This document shows, piece by piece, positions 7,929-14,152 of a DNA stretch of 16,188 nucleotides. Numbering within the stretch: position 1 is the stretch's first letter; the number at the start of each line of letters is the position of its first letter. Origin of the DNA: Candidatus Heimdallarchaeota archaeon (GTDB taxonomy: Archaea > Asgardarchaeota > Heimdallarchaeia > Heimdallarchaeales > Kariarchaeaceae); the NCBI GenBank assembly GCA_030668165.1, contig DAOUUM010000025.1, positions 1-16,188 of the forward strand, in the 5' to 3' direction. Below the pieces are notes generated by a model, which saw only the letters and a program-made list of their open reading frames with translations, was not told the origin of the DNA and did not search any database. A program made the position numbers and the translations under genes.

Positions 7929-8909
7929 ATGTCGATTATGACCCATCCTGCCCGTTTTCAAACTAAAAAACATCCAGGTGTTAAATCTGAGGAGGTAAGT
8001 GATGAGATCAAAAGAGAAAAATTATTTGAGGCTGGAAAAATTGCTTCAAAAATAAGGAAGCACATTGCTTCAAAAGTTGTTCCCGGAGCATCTGTTTTGG
8101 AATTATGCAATGAGGCCGATGGAATGATTGCTGATGCTGGTGCCACAATTGCATTTCCAATAAATATTTCTATCAATAACGCAGCTGCTCATTACACAGC
8201 GAGCATTGATGATGACTTATTAATTCCTGATAAAGGAGTTGTCAAGGTGGATGTGGGTGTTCAGATTGATGGATTCATCGCAGATACTGCCCAATCTGTT
8301 GATATTGATGGTAGTTACACGAATCTAGTCCAGGCAACCATAGACGCAACCAATCTGGCAATCAAGATGATCAGACCTGGAACTATGACCGGTGATCTTG
8401 GAGGGGTGATCCAGAAGGTAATTCAGAAATATGGTTATGAGCCTGTCAAAGAACTATCTGGCCATATGGTGGATAGACATATTGTTCATGCAGGTAAGAC
8501 CGTACCATGCGTTGCCAATCCAGGAGGAGGGGATCGTGTGGAATTGGGAGAAGTATATGCCATAGAGACATTTGCCAGTACCGGTCAGGGATCAGTTCAT
8601 CCGGATCTCAACAAAATAACTATATTCAGAGCATCTCCTCTCAGAGTACGACCACGTGGCAAGGCTGCCAGAAAGGTTCATGGTGTTGCGAGCAGGCAAT
8701 TCAATGGAATGCCCTTTGCAGCAAGAATGCTACTAAAACATGGTCTGACCAAACCACAGATAATGATTGGTCTCAGAGAATTACAGAAAATTCGTGGTAT
8801 TGTTGAGTATCATGTACTAAACGGAGTTGAAAAATCTGATATGATTAGTCAACATGAACATACAATGATAATTACAGAAACTGGTGCTGAGGTTACAACT
8901 GACCAATAA
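7929..8909 (+). CDS. map: Type II methionine aminopeptidase
   Basis: This 326-residue cytoplasmic metalloprotease removes the initiator Met from nascent proteins. The pita-bread fold residues are intact: metal ligands D108 (VDVG) and D119 (FIADTA), H179 (LSGHMVD), E213 (AIETFA) and E310 (QHEHTMI), plus the substrate-site H88 (AAHYTA). The type II insert between H179/E213 and E310 is present (about residues 230-300), as in archaeal and eukaryotic MetAP2. It is about 30 residues longer than the Pyrococcus enzyme, because of a basic N-terminal extension (residues 1-28). The initiation factor gene downstream is convergent, so both act at the start of protein synthesis though they are not co-transcribed. 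The 50 bases between them hold no clear terminator hairpin. Confidence 0.95.
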   Translation: MSIMTHPARFQTKKHPGVKSEEVSDEIKREKLFEAGKIASKIRKHIASKVVPGASVLELCNEADGMIADAGATIAFPINISINNAAAHYTASIDDDLLIPDKGVVKVDVGVQIDGFIADTAQSVDIDGSYTNLVQATIDATNLAIKMIRPGTMTGDLGGVIQKVIQKYGYEPVKELSGHMVDRHIVHAGKTVPCVANPGGGDRVELGEVYAIETFASTGQGSVHPDLNKITIFRASPLRVRPRGKAARKVHGVASRQFNGMPFAARMLLKHGLTKPQIMIGLRELQKIRGIVEYHVLNGVEKSDMISQHEHTMIITETGAEVTTDQ

Positions 8910-8961
8910 GTAAAATTAAATAAATTAGGGATACATATGTTATCTCATAAAGATCATATCA

Positions 8962-9294
8962 TTATTTGAATTTCTTAATCAGATCAATTGAATCAGGATC
9001 AAATCCCATGTTTCCAAGCAGGTCAATTATCCTGTACTCATGGTTTCCCTGAAGTTCGATATTCTCTCCCTTAACAGTACCACCACAAGCAAGTTTGGAT
9101 TTAAGCTTCACGGCTATTTCCTTTAGATTGAATTCCTTGGCATCAAGGCCTGATACTAGCGTGTATATCTTGCCCCACTTCCTCTTTTCCAGAAACACTT
9201 TCAGTCGTGTTTCCGTTTTGGCTACCTCTGTACATATGCACAAATCGTCATCTAATCCGCAGGTTGAACAAATTGAAGTTTCATCGTCGAATAT
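8962..9294 (-). CDS. Translation initiation factor aIF1 (SUI1 family), non-canonical start
   Basis: The product is a SUI1/eIF1 protein of about 110 residues. It binds the small ribosomal subunit near the P site and enforces correct start-codon choice. The core runs from TETRLKVFLEKRKWGK through LKSKLACGGTVKGENIELQGNHEYRI to the C-terminus. Upstream of the only canonical candidate, TTG at 9243, the frame still encodes the Cys-rich leader conserved in archaeal homologues (ICSTCGLDDDLCICTEVAK, compare ICPRCGLPKELCVCEEIAK in Methanocaldococcus), so translation must begin earlier. No ATG, GTG or TTG exists between the upstream stop (9313-9315) and that leader. ATA at 9294 lies 8 bases after AAGGAAGG, and ATT at 9273 is the other option. 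Starting at ATA gives C9, C12, C19 and C21. The 5' boundary is therefore uncertain; the gene identity is not. Confidence 0.88.
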   Translation of the reverse strand: MFDDETSICSTCGLDDDLCICTEVAKTETRLKVFLEKRKWGKIYTLVSGLDAKEFNLKEIAVKLKSKLACGGTVKGENIELQGNHEYRIIDLLGNMGFDPDSIDLIKKFK

Positions 9295-9302
9295 ATTATT
9301 TA

Positions 9303-9310
9303 CCTTCCTT
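9303..9310 (-). promoter_or_regulatory. Ribosome-binding site of the aIF1 gene
   Basis: On the minus strand AAGGAAGG lies 8 bases before an in-frame ATA (9294-9292). Its placement is the main argument that translation starts there rather than at the TTG 50 bases further on, which has no such element in front of it. Confidence 0.5.
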
Positions 9311-9350
9311 TTTTATTAATGTCTTAAGACAATTCCTAATACACATAATC

Positions 9351-9360
9351 CTTAAAAAGT
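9351..9360 (-). promoter_or_regulatory. TATA-like promoter of the aIF1 gene
   Basis: On the minus strand ACTTTTTAAG would place the transcript start near 9328-9330, leaving a leader of about 35 bases that contains the ribosome-binding site. The perfect palindrome GTCTTAAGAC (9321-9330) falls at this predicted start and could be an operator, but that is a guess. Confidence 0.3.
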
Positions 9361-9620
9361 AATTTGTAAGAATTAATGTTAAATGGGTATAAGTTATTTA
9401 TAAATCTGCCAATATGATAGATGTGACAAATATGGAAGTTGACAACGAGCGAGTTTTTTTAATTAATCTTTCCTCATTTCCGTTTTACTATGAATATTGC
9501 AATCTTATAAACTCTCACCTAGGAATTATTTTTTGGACTACTAAAATCTGATTAGGAAACCAGTACTAGTAATTTGTACAAGATCGCGTATAATTGATCA
9601 GATATCGTCTCGGTTTGACA
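9361..9620. other. Gene-poor spacer between the aIF1 and GAF-regulator genes
   Basis: The gap between the divergent aIF1 and GAF-regulator genes spans about 9316-9652. Besides their promoters it holds a weak 45-codon open frame (9414-9551, plus strand) with no ribosome-binding site and no recognisable motif. I see no tRNA, repeat array or strong hairpin in it. Confidence 0.5.
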
Positions 9621-9624
9621 AACC

Positions 9625-9635
9625 CTTAAAAATAA
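9625..9635 (+). promoter_or_regulatory. TATA box of the GAF-regulator gene
   Basis: CTTAAAAATAA, preceded by a CCC that could act as a BRE, is centred about 24 bases before the TTG at 9653. This predicts a leaderless transcript beginning at or next to that codon. Confidence 0.45.
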
Positions 9636-9652
9636 TTTCAGCTTAGTCATGT

Positions 9653-11203
9653 TTGGTAATTCGACTGAAGGAGCAAAGTAATTACGATTTTCAAAAATTG
9701 TTGAATTTGGTTGCATCCATATCCTCATTAAACACCAACAGAAGTCATTATGATGATCTTGTTGAGAGCGTAGTATCTGAGATCTGCAACATTTTTCAGG
9801 CCGATTACGGGTTTATCTCCTTTGAAATTACATCTCACTATCTCAAATCCAGTTTAATAACCAAGACATATGGATTGACCCTGGAGACTGCTCAGATCCT
9901 TAATACTACAACGGACACTAATAAACTGATCAATACCAAGATATTTGACACTGATTTTCAATATGTTTATGATTTGAAGGCTGGAACAGATAATGATCTA
10001 CCTCCTGTGGCTAGTCAACTTAGTATTAAAAAAATTGTAAGTGTACCTATTTCAGGAATGGATAAGAGCCTTGGAGTCATCAATTTATACTTCACCAGAA
10101 CTATTGAGATAGATAATGAGATGCTGGGCACAATTCATGCCATAGGTAATCTACTGGTCAATGTATTTAGAACCAGAGAGGCCTATCAATCATATCAGGA
10201 GGAAGAAAATCTAAGGAAGGATTATTTCTTCAAATTACCAAATTACCATTTTATTATAGATACCTCCTACTCAATCCTTGAATTCAATGAAAATGTATTG
10301 AAATTGATTGGAGATAAAATACTTTATCGACCTTATAAATTCACTGATTTCATAGATTCAACAGATGAGATAAAGACCTTTGGCAAGATTTGCGATTATC
10401 TAGATCTTAACGAATCTTCTGATGAATTGATATTTAATCTTAAATTACCCAATTACTCGCAGGATGTTGAAGAGGGTGAGATAGTTAAACCTTTTCAGTT
10501 AATTTTTAAGAAGGTAAGAACTGTCAAGACTGATTCAGGATTTCTGATCTCTGCAAAGGAACTAGTAAAATGGAAGAGTACCATCTCAGATGATGAGGCT
10601 TATAACAAGAGTATAATTGCCAAGCTATCTGAATTCAAGGGCATCTACGATATAAGTCCGAAAGAAGCTGTAAAATACGCAAAAAATGTGTTCTACCCAG
10701 CTGCTTATGCATTTGCACTAAATGAGATGACCGGACCCATACCAATTGCAGCCTCACCACCCGTAAAATTAAGCTCAGTGATGGGAGAGGGGATCAATCT
10801 CTTGGCCTCGCTTAATTCTGAACAGATACAAGTGCAGAGTTATATCACAGGGATGTTCCCCTGGCAAGAACCAGAGGGAGAGATTAATTGGATTGCATTT
10901 ATCCAGAAGAATGAGAAGGCGAGAGCTAAATCAGAAATTCATGTGATAGGTGTGGTAACCAGGAAAAATCTGCTCACAGCCCAACCAAGACTGATGCAGG
11001 CGATGTATGGTAACTTGATGGGAGCTATGAACACACATATTCGAATTCTTACCGATGACAAGGCTGATTTTGTGACCAAGGTTTATCAGAATGACCGGAA
11101 TTTCTCCACTGTGGCATTGCTTGAGCGACATCTGGAAAATATTCGCACAGTTTGTGCGGAATTACTGGGACCCTATGCATTTGGAGATATGCCATTTGCC
11201 TAG
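9653..11203 (+). CDS. GAF-domain regulator with PAS-like middle and uncharacterised C-terminal domain
   Basis: This is a soluble protein of 516 residues. Residues about 15-175 form a GAF-type domain (ESVVSEICNIFQADYGFISFE ... IKKIVSVPISGMDKSLGVINLYF), which usually binds small ligands. Residues about 190-310 resemble a PAS-like fold (YHFIIDTSYSILEFNENVLKLIG). The C-terminal 185 residues (YAFALNEMTGPIPIAASPP ... GMFPWQEPEGEINWIAFIQ ... IHVIGVV) have no kinase, cyclase or DNA-binding motif. A beta-hairpin/helix layout makes a longin- or roadblock-like fold possible but unproven. No in-frame ATG occurs near the start. TTG 9653 is the first possible start after the in-frame stop at 9644, and it lies where the TATA box predicts the transcript start. 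The ATG at 9649 is in another frame and stops after ten codons. The gene precedes a Ras-like GTPase, so a regulator-GTPase pair is plausible. Confidence 0.85.
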   Translation: MVIRLKEQSNYDFQKLLNLVASISSLNTNRSHYDDLVESVVSEICNIFQADYGFISFEITSHYLKSSLITKTYGLTLETAQILNTTTDTNKLINTKIFDTDFQYVYDLKAGTDNDLPPVASQLSIKKIVSVPISGMDKSLGVINLYFTRTIEIDNEMLGTIHAIGNLLVNVFRTREAYQSYQEEENLRKDYFFKLPNYHFIIDTSYSILEFNENVLKLIGDKILYRPYKFTDFIDSTDEIKTFGKICDYLDLNESSDELIFNLKLPNYSQDVEEGEIVKPFQLIFKKVRTVKTDSGFLISAKELVKWKSTISDDEAYNKSIIAKLSEFKGIYDISPKEAVKYAKNVFYPAAYAFALNEMTGPIPIAASPPVKLSSVMGEGINLLASLNSEQIQVQSYITGMFPWQEPEGEINWIAFIQKNEKARAKSEIHVIGVVTRKNLLTAQPRLMQAMYGNLMGAMNTHIRILTDDKADFVTKVYQNDRNFSTVALLERHLENIRTVCAELLGPYAFGDMPFA

Positions 11204-11225
11204 ATCCGTCATCTCGCTATTATGA

Positions 11226-11249
11226 ATTAAAAATATACATCTTTAAAGC
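11226..11249 (+). promoter_or_regulatory. Promoter region of the second GTPase gene
   Basis: Two TATA-like elements, ATTAAAAATATAC and CTTTAAAG, lie in the gap after the GAF-regulator gene. They suggest the GTPase and the small gene behind it can be transcribed on their own, starting near 11258-11272. Confidence 0.35.
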
Positions 11250-11360
11250 CTCTTTGTCAAATAAGTCAATTATTATGGAACTAATCGCCTTTAGATTATG
11301 ATTAAATTCCCTTTTATAATGAAAGCATATATTAACTCTAAAAGGGTAATCGGTTTGATA

Positions 11361-11942
11361 ATGGAACCAACGATCAGTCGTACAGTAGTCTTAAAGATCT
11401 GTCTGATAGGAAGTTATGGTACGGGTAAAACCTCACTTAGAGTTTCGTACATGGGAAATCGACATAATCGAAACTACCTTCCCACTGTTGGCACTGATTT
11501 TAGTGTAAAGGAGATTGTATTAGATAGCAAAAAATTTCAATTACTCATATGGGATGTAAGTGGGGAGACACGATTTGAGAGCATCCGATCACTATATTTT
11601 CAGGGGGTATACGGAGTTTTACTTGTTTTTGATCAAACCAGAAGAGAAAGTTTTGAGGATCTGGATCAGTGGATCCATGATATTGAGATTTCAACCCAGA
11701 CCCAGGGTGTGCCTGTAGTTGTTCTTGGTAACAAGAGTGATCTGATTTTATCTGATCTGGATAAAAAGGTGTCCAAAGAGGAGATAGAAGCTTATATTTC
11801 GGGATTGAATGACAGATACGAGGGCAAATTTGAGGTTAAATACATTGAGACTAGTGCCCTCTCAGGAGATAATGTTGACGAGGCTTTTAAACAGTTAATC
11901 CGAGAGATCATGGAATGGTTACCCAAGAGGAAAAGAATTTAG
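11361..11942 (+). CDS. Ras/Rab-like small GTPase with altered hydrolysis residues
   Basis: The protein has 193 residues from the ATG at 11361. An in-frame ATG at 11298 would add 21 residues but is not needed for the G domain, which begins within 12 residues of 11361. The P-loop G17-S-Y-G-T-G-K23-T24, switch I P41-T42-V-G-T-D-F, G4 N124-K-S-D127 and G5 TSAL are present, so nucleotide binding should be intact. G3 is W64-D65-V-S-G68-E69-T70, so Glu replaces the catalytic Gln (Ras Q61). In the P-loop, Tyr stands at the Ras G12 position. Both changes usually depress GTP hydrolysis. The C-terminus ends in PKRKRI without Cys, so no lipid anchor is expected, although a small tail-anchored protein follows 9 bases later. 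Compared with the GTPase at 4531 it is clearly a separate subfamily. Confidence 0.9.
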   Translation: MEPTISRTVVLKICLIGSYGTGKTSLRVSYMGNRHNRNYLPTVGTDFSVKEIVLDSKKFQLLIWDVSGETRFESIRSLYFQGVYGVLLVFDQTRRESFEDLDQWIHDIEISTQTQGVPVVVLGNKSDLILSDLDKKVSKEEIEAYISGLNDRYEGKFEVKYIETSALSGDNVDEAFKQLIREIMEWLPKRKRI

Positions 11943-11951
11943 ATTAACACA

Positions 11952-12101
11952 ATGCCTGATAAAAACTATCCACCCCCCATGATCACTGATAAGTATCAGG
12001 AGGAGGAGGATTTTAATCATACTCTCCTGTCAAATATGACCTACATTCTTTTCGGGCTCTTAGTACTCATTGGTCTTCTTTTCTGGCTTACTTGGGAGTG
12101 A
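11952..12101 (+). CDS. Small tail-anchored membrane protein (49 residues)
   Basis: This is an open frame from ATG to UGA, starting 9 bases after the GTPase stop. It encodes a polar, acidic N-terminal half (PDKNYPPPMITDKYQEEEDF) and one hydrophobic segment at about residues 29-47 (MTYILFGLLVLIGLLFWLT), ending W-E. The hydrophobic run is uniform and at the very C-terminus, as in tail-anchored proteins, so the first 28 residues would face the cytoplasm. No known family is recognised. Tight spacing points to co-expression with the GTPase, which has no lipidation Cys. A role as its membrane anchor or partner is an inference. It ends 8 bases from the convergent HepT gene. Confidence 0.6.
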   Translation: MPDKNYPPPMITDKYQEEEDFNHTLLSNMTYILFGLLVLIGLLFWLTWE

Positions 12102-12109
12102 TTTATTAA

Positions 12110-12538
12110 TCACTCTATTTTTTTAATCCAATCGAGTATACTATTCTTATAAGCCTCGCTGTCTGTTATTAATTTACTGATTAATGAAAATAGTCGTTCA
12201 TAGTCAATTACTTCATATTGATGAACTATCAAATTTCGCATTTTCACTGCGTCTATAAGATTATTAGATAATTCTAGATCCAATATACCCTTGTTTTTTA
12301 GCACTTCCATGCAGCCACTATATGTTTGTGGTGCTTGATCTAGTGATGCAACGATATGAGTACAGATATCAATGATTATCTGCATTATTATCTCGATTAT
12401 TCGTTCTGCTAAATTATAGGTTTGCCATGATTGTTTGAATTCTTCAGGGGTGTTAACTGATAGAATCTCATTCAAATGTAAAATTTGGATTGAAAGATGA
12501 TGAAGTTTTTCTTGAATTCTTTTTTTATTAATTTCCAC
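12110..12538 (-). CDS. hepT: HepT-like toxin (HEPN family, DUF86)
   Basis: This is a 142-residue all-helical HEPN-type protein, the usual length of HepT. The RX4-6HXY motif is R101-N-L-I-V-H106-Q-Y108; in HepT this motif forms the ribonuclease active site, and the Tyr is the target of AMPylation by MntA. It starts with GTG, preceded by a perfect GGAGGTG ribosome-binding site 6 bases upstream, inside the end of the antitoxin gene. The preceding mntA gene is in the same frame, separated only by its UGA stop and one codon. The expected role is a type VII toxin-antitoxin module, used for plasmid or phage defence or stress response. Confidence 0.88.
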   Translation of the reverse strand: MEINKKRIQEKLHHLSIQILHLNEILSVNTPEEFKQSWQTYNLAERIIEIIMQIIIDICTHIVASLDQAPQTYSGCMEVLKNKGILDLELSNNLIDAVKMRNLIVHQYEVIDYERLFSLISKLITDSEAYKNSILDWIKKIE

Positions 12539-12541
12539 AAA

Positions 12542-12958
12542 TCACACCTCCAAAGCTTCATCTAGAAAGCGATCATACCAAATTCTGTGATCCCAGTATA
12601 TTTTGAGGGTATATTCAATCATATCCCTGTATTTTTCCTTGTCTTTAATAAAAATTGGTATTCCACTCTTAATAATATCAAATTTCACATGAGGGGGTAA
12701 TTTATCCCAAGTGCTAACATGTACTTTGTCCGTATCTAATAACGCATCCAGGTACACAGATAATGCAACTCTAACATCTCGATCATTTTGATCTATTACA
12801 TCTGGTGGAATATCTGCAACAATATCTATATCGCTCCACCATTTTGCTGTTTCTGTTGCGACTGAGCCGTATAAGATGATGAAATTTGGATCATAATCTG
12901 AAATAATGGTGGATAAATTATCCTCAATTATTTTTATAATTTGATCCTTGTAAAACAT
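12542..12958 (-). CDS. mntA: MntA-like nucleotidyltransferase antitoxin
   Basis: This 138-residue minimal nucleotidyltransferase has the signature GSX10DXD: G31-S32, then ten residues, then D43-I-D45. In characterised MntA/HepT pairs this enzyme neutralises the toxin by transferring AMP to the Tyr of its RX4-6HXY motif. The C-terminal 40 residues (YRDMIEYTLKIYWDHRIWYDRF) probably form helices contacting HepT. It is first in the operon. The start is ATG with a purine-rich GAGGG before it. The palindrome ATATTTTAAAATAT upstream may serve as TATA element, operator, or both. It ends with UGA, with the HepT GTG start 3 bases after it in the same frame. Confidence 0.9.
   Translation of the reverse strand: MFYKDQIIKIIEDNLSTIISDYDPNFIILYGSVATETAKWWSDIDIVADIPPDVIDQNDRDVRVALSVYLDALLDTDKVHVSTWDKLPPHVKFDIIKSGIPIFIKDKEKYRDMIEYTLKIYWDHRIWYDRFLDEALEV
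12545..12551 (-). promoter_or_regulatory. Ribosome-binding site deciding the hepT GTG start
   Basis: On the minus strand GGAGGTG, a full match to the archaeal anti-Shine-Dalgarno, is 6 bases before the GTG at 12538. It lies within the last codons of the antitoxin gene and allows independent initiation on the toxin. Confidence 0.7.
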
Positions 12959-12986
12959 AACCCTCTAAATAATTTATAATCCCGCA

Positions 12987-13000
12987 ATATTTTAAAATAT
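12987..13000 (-). promoter_or_regulatory. Palindromic TATA/operator candidate of the mntA-hepT operon
   Basis: ATATTTTAAAATAT is a perfect 14-base palindrome about 30-40 bases before the mntA start. This is the right place for a TATA box, and its symmetry would also suit a dimeric repressor. Short AT palindromes are common in AT-rich DNA, so confidence is low. Confidence 0.3.
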
Positions 13001-13147
13001 CTGAAAAATGGCATTTAAATATGCATTTGATTTATTGATTTAGTGCTTCTTCAACCATCTATTGAGAAAGTATTGAACTTGTACTCAAAAGAAAACGATT
13101 TTAAAATATGAAAATATTATTTATTTACCAAATATTAATTCAAGGAT

Positions 13148-13160
13148 ACTTAAGATTAAA
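13148..13160 (+). promoter_or_regulatory. TATA-like promoter of the thioredoxin-like gene
   Basis: ACTTAAGATTAAA is centred about 30 bases before the ATG at 13184, with no ribosome-binding site after it. This predicts a leaderless or nearly leaderless message. Confidence 0.35.
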
Positions 13161-13183
13161 TTCGCATATACAAATTGGGATCT

Positions 13184-13867
13184 ATGAAACTCAATTCCAG
13201 TCATATTTGCTCTGCGATTATTCTTATTGTATTTTTAATAATGACACAGGCAAATGTCACTCAGGCAGCATATGAATTGGATCTTCAGTACACTGCAATG
13301 GATGGAACCCTGGTAAATCTTGATCAATACGAGGGGAAACCCCTGCTGATTGATGCATGGGCGACCTGGTGTGAGCCATGCAAGACGACCATGGTTGATT
13401 TGCACGGGATTTACTCAGCCTTCGGGGGTAATTTATCTGTTCTTTCTGTGAGTGTCTCTCCAGAGACTGATACCCTTGTCAAAATCCAGGCATTCAAAGT
13501 TGAATTAGAAGAGGATAATGACATTGAGATGACCTGGGATTTTGGACTGGATCATGATTCTCAAATCAGTGATAATTTTGAAATCAGTTTTCTCCCCAGT
13601 CTTGTTTTATTGGATAGAGAGGGGAATGAGCTAGAATTCTGGGAGGGGATCACTGATCCTCAAATAGTGGTTGATGTGATTAATTCCAAATTTGATCTCA
13701 ATGCCAATTATGTTCCTGGAGATCCAAATGATCAGCTACTAAATCAACTCCTGAACAATACTCCTTTCAGAATTACCGTGGGATTGGTTGCCATTCTATT
13801 CATCTATACTGTATTTGTACCCAAGAAAAAATCAGTGGAGGATATAACACCTGGATCAGAAATTTAG
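13184..13867 (+). CDS. TlpA-like thioredoxin-fold protein, membrane-anchored
   Basis: This is a 227-residue extracytoplasmic thiol-disulfide oxidoreductase of the TlpA/ResA type. Residues 1-29 are a signal peptide or signal anchor (basic start, then AIILIVFLIMTQA, with AxA-like Q-A-A). The thioredoxin domain covers about residues 30-175, with the active site W62-C63-E-P-C66 after IDAWAT and the cis-proline loop FLPSLVLLD. Residues about 197-215 form a C-terminal membrane helix followed by PKKK, so the domain would be held outside the cell with the tail in the cytoplasm. The ATG at 13184 starts the signal peptide directly; a TTG three codons earlier is less likely. It probably reduces or shuffles disulfides in exported proteins. 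No cytochrome c or CcdA genes are nearby to name a pathway. Confidence 0.88.
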   Translation: MKLNSSHICSAIILIVFLIMTQANVTQAAYELDLQYTAMDGTLVNLDQYEGKPLLIDAWATWCEPCKTTMVDLHGIYSAFGGNLSVLSVSVSPETDTLVKIQAFKVELEEDNDIEMTWDFGLDHDSQISDNFEISFLPSLVLLDREGNELEFWEGITDPQIVVDVINSKFDLNANYVPGDPNDQLLNQLLNNTPFRITVGLVAILFIYTVFVPKKKSVEDITPGSEI

Positions 13868-14152
13868 GTCTGTAAATCAAGAATTTTGAGAATGAAATAC
13901 AGGTTAACAAATAAATTATGATCAAATAATTTAGAAATTAATTTCCATAATTAGTTATAGGGCATAAGGAATATTCAATTTTACCTAGTAATTATGCGTA
14001 AATTTTCTGAATTCTTGGAAACGAAATATATATATATAATAAAATACTATTTTATAATTATTATTTTTTATTAACCATTCTAATAAGCAGAATATTATTA
14101 TAGCCCATGGCATTTATCTGTGAACATCAATTAGAAACGAGTGTGTTCACTT

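Noticed and set aside
9321..9330. Palindrome GTCTTAAGAC as a transcription factor site
   Set aside because: It is only ten bases and no second copy was seen near another promoter, so it is mentioned with the aIF1 promoter but not called.
9414..9551. Small plus-strand ORF of 45 codons in the spacer
   Set aside because: No ribosome-binding site, a TATA-like element too close to the ATG, and an unremarkable protein sequence; an open run of this length is expected by chance.
14026..14070. AT dinucleotide repeat and AT-rich tract before the chemoreceptor gene
   Set aside because: It is simple low-complexity sequence in an AT-rich genome; it may contain a promoter, but nothing marks it as an origin or repeat element.
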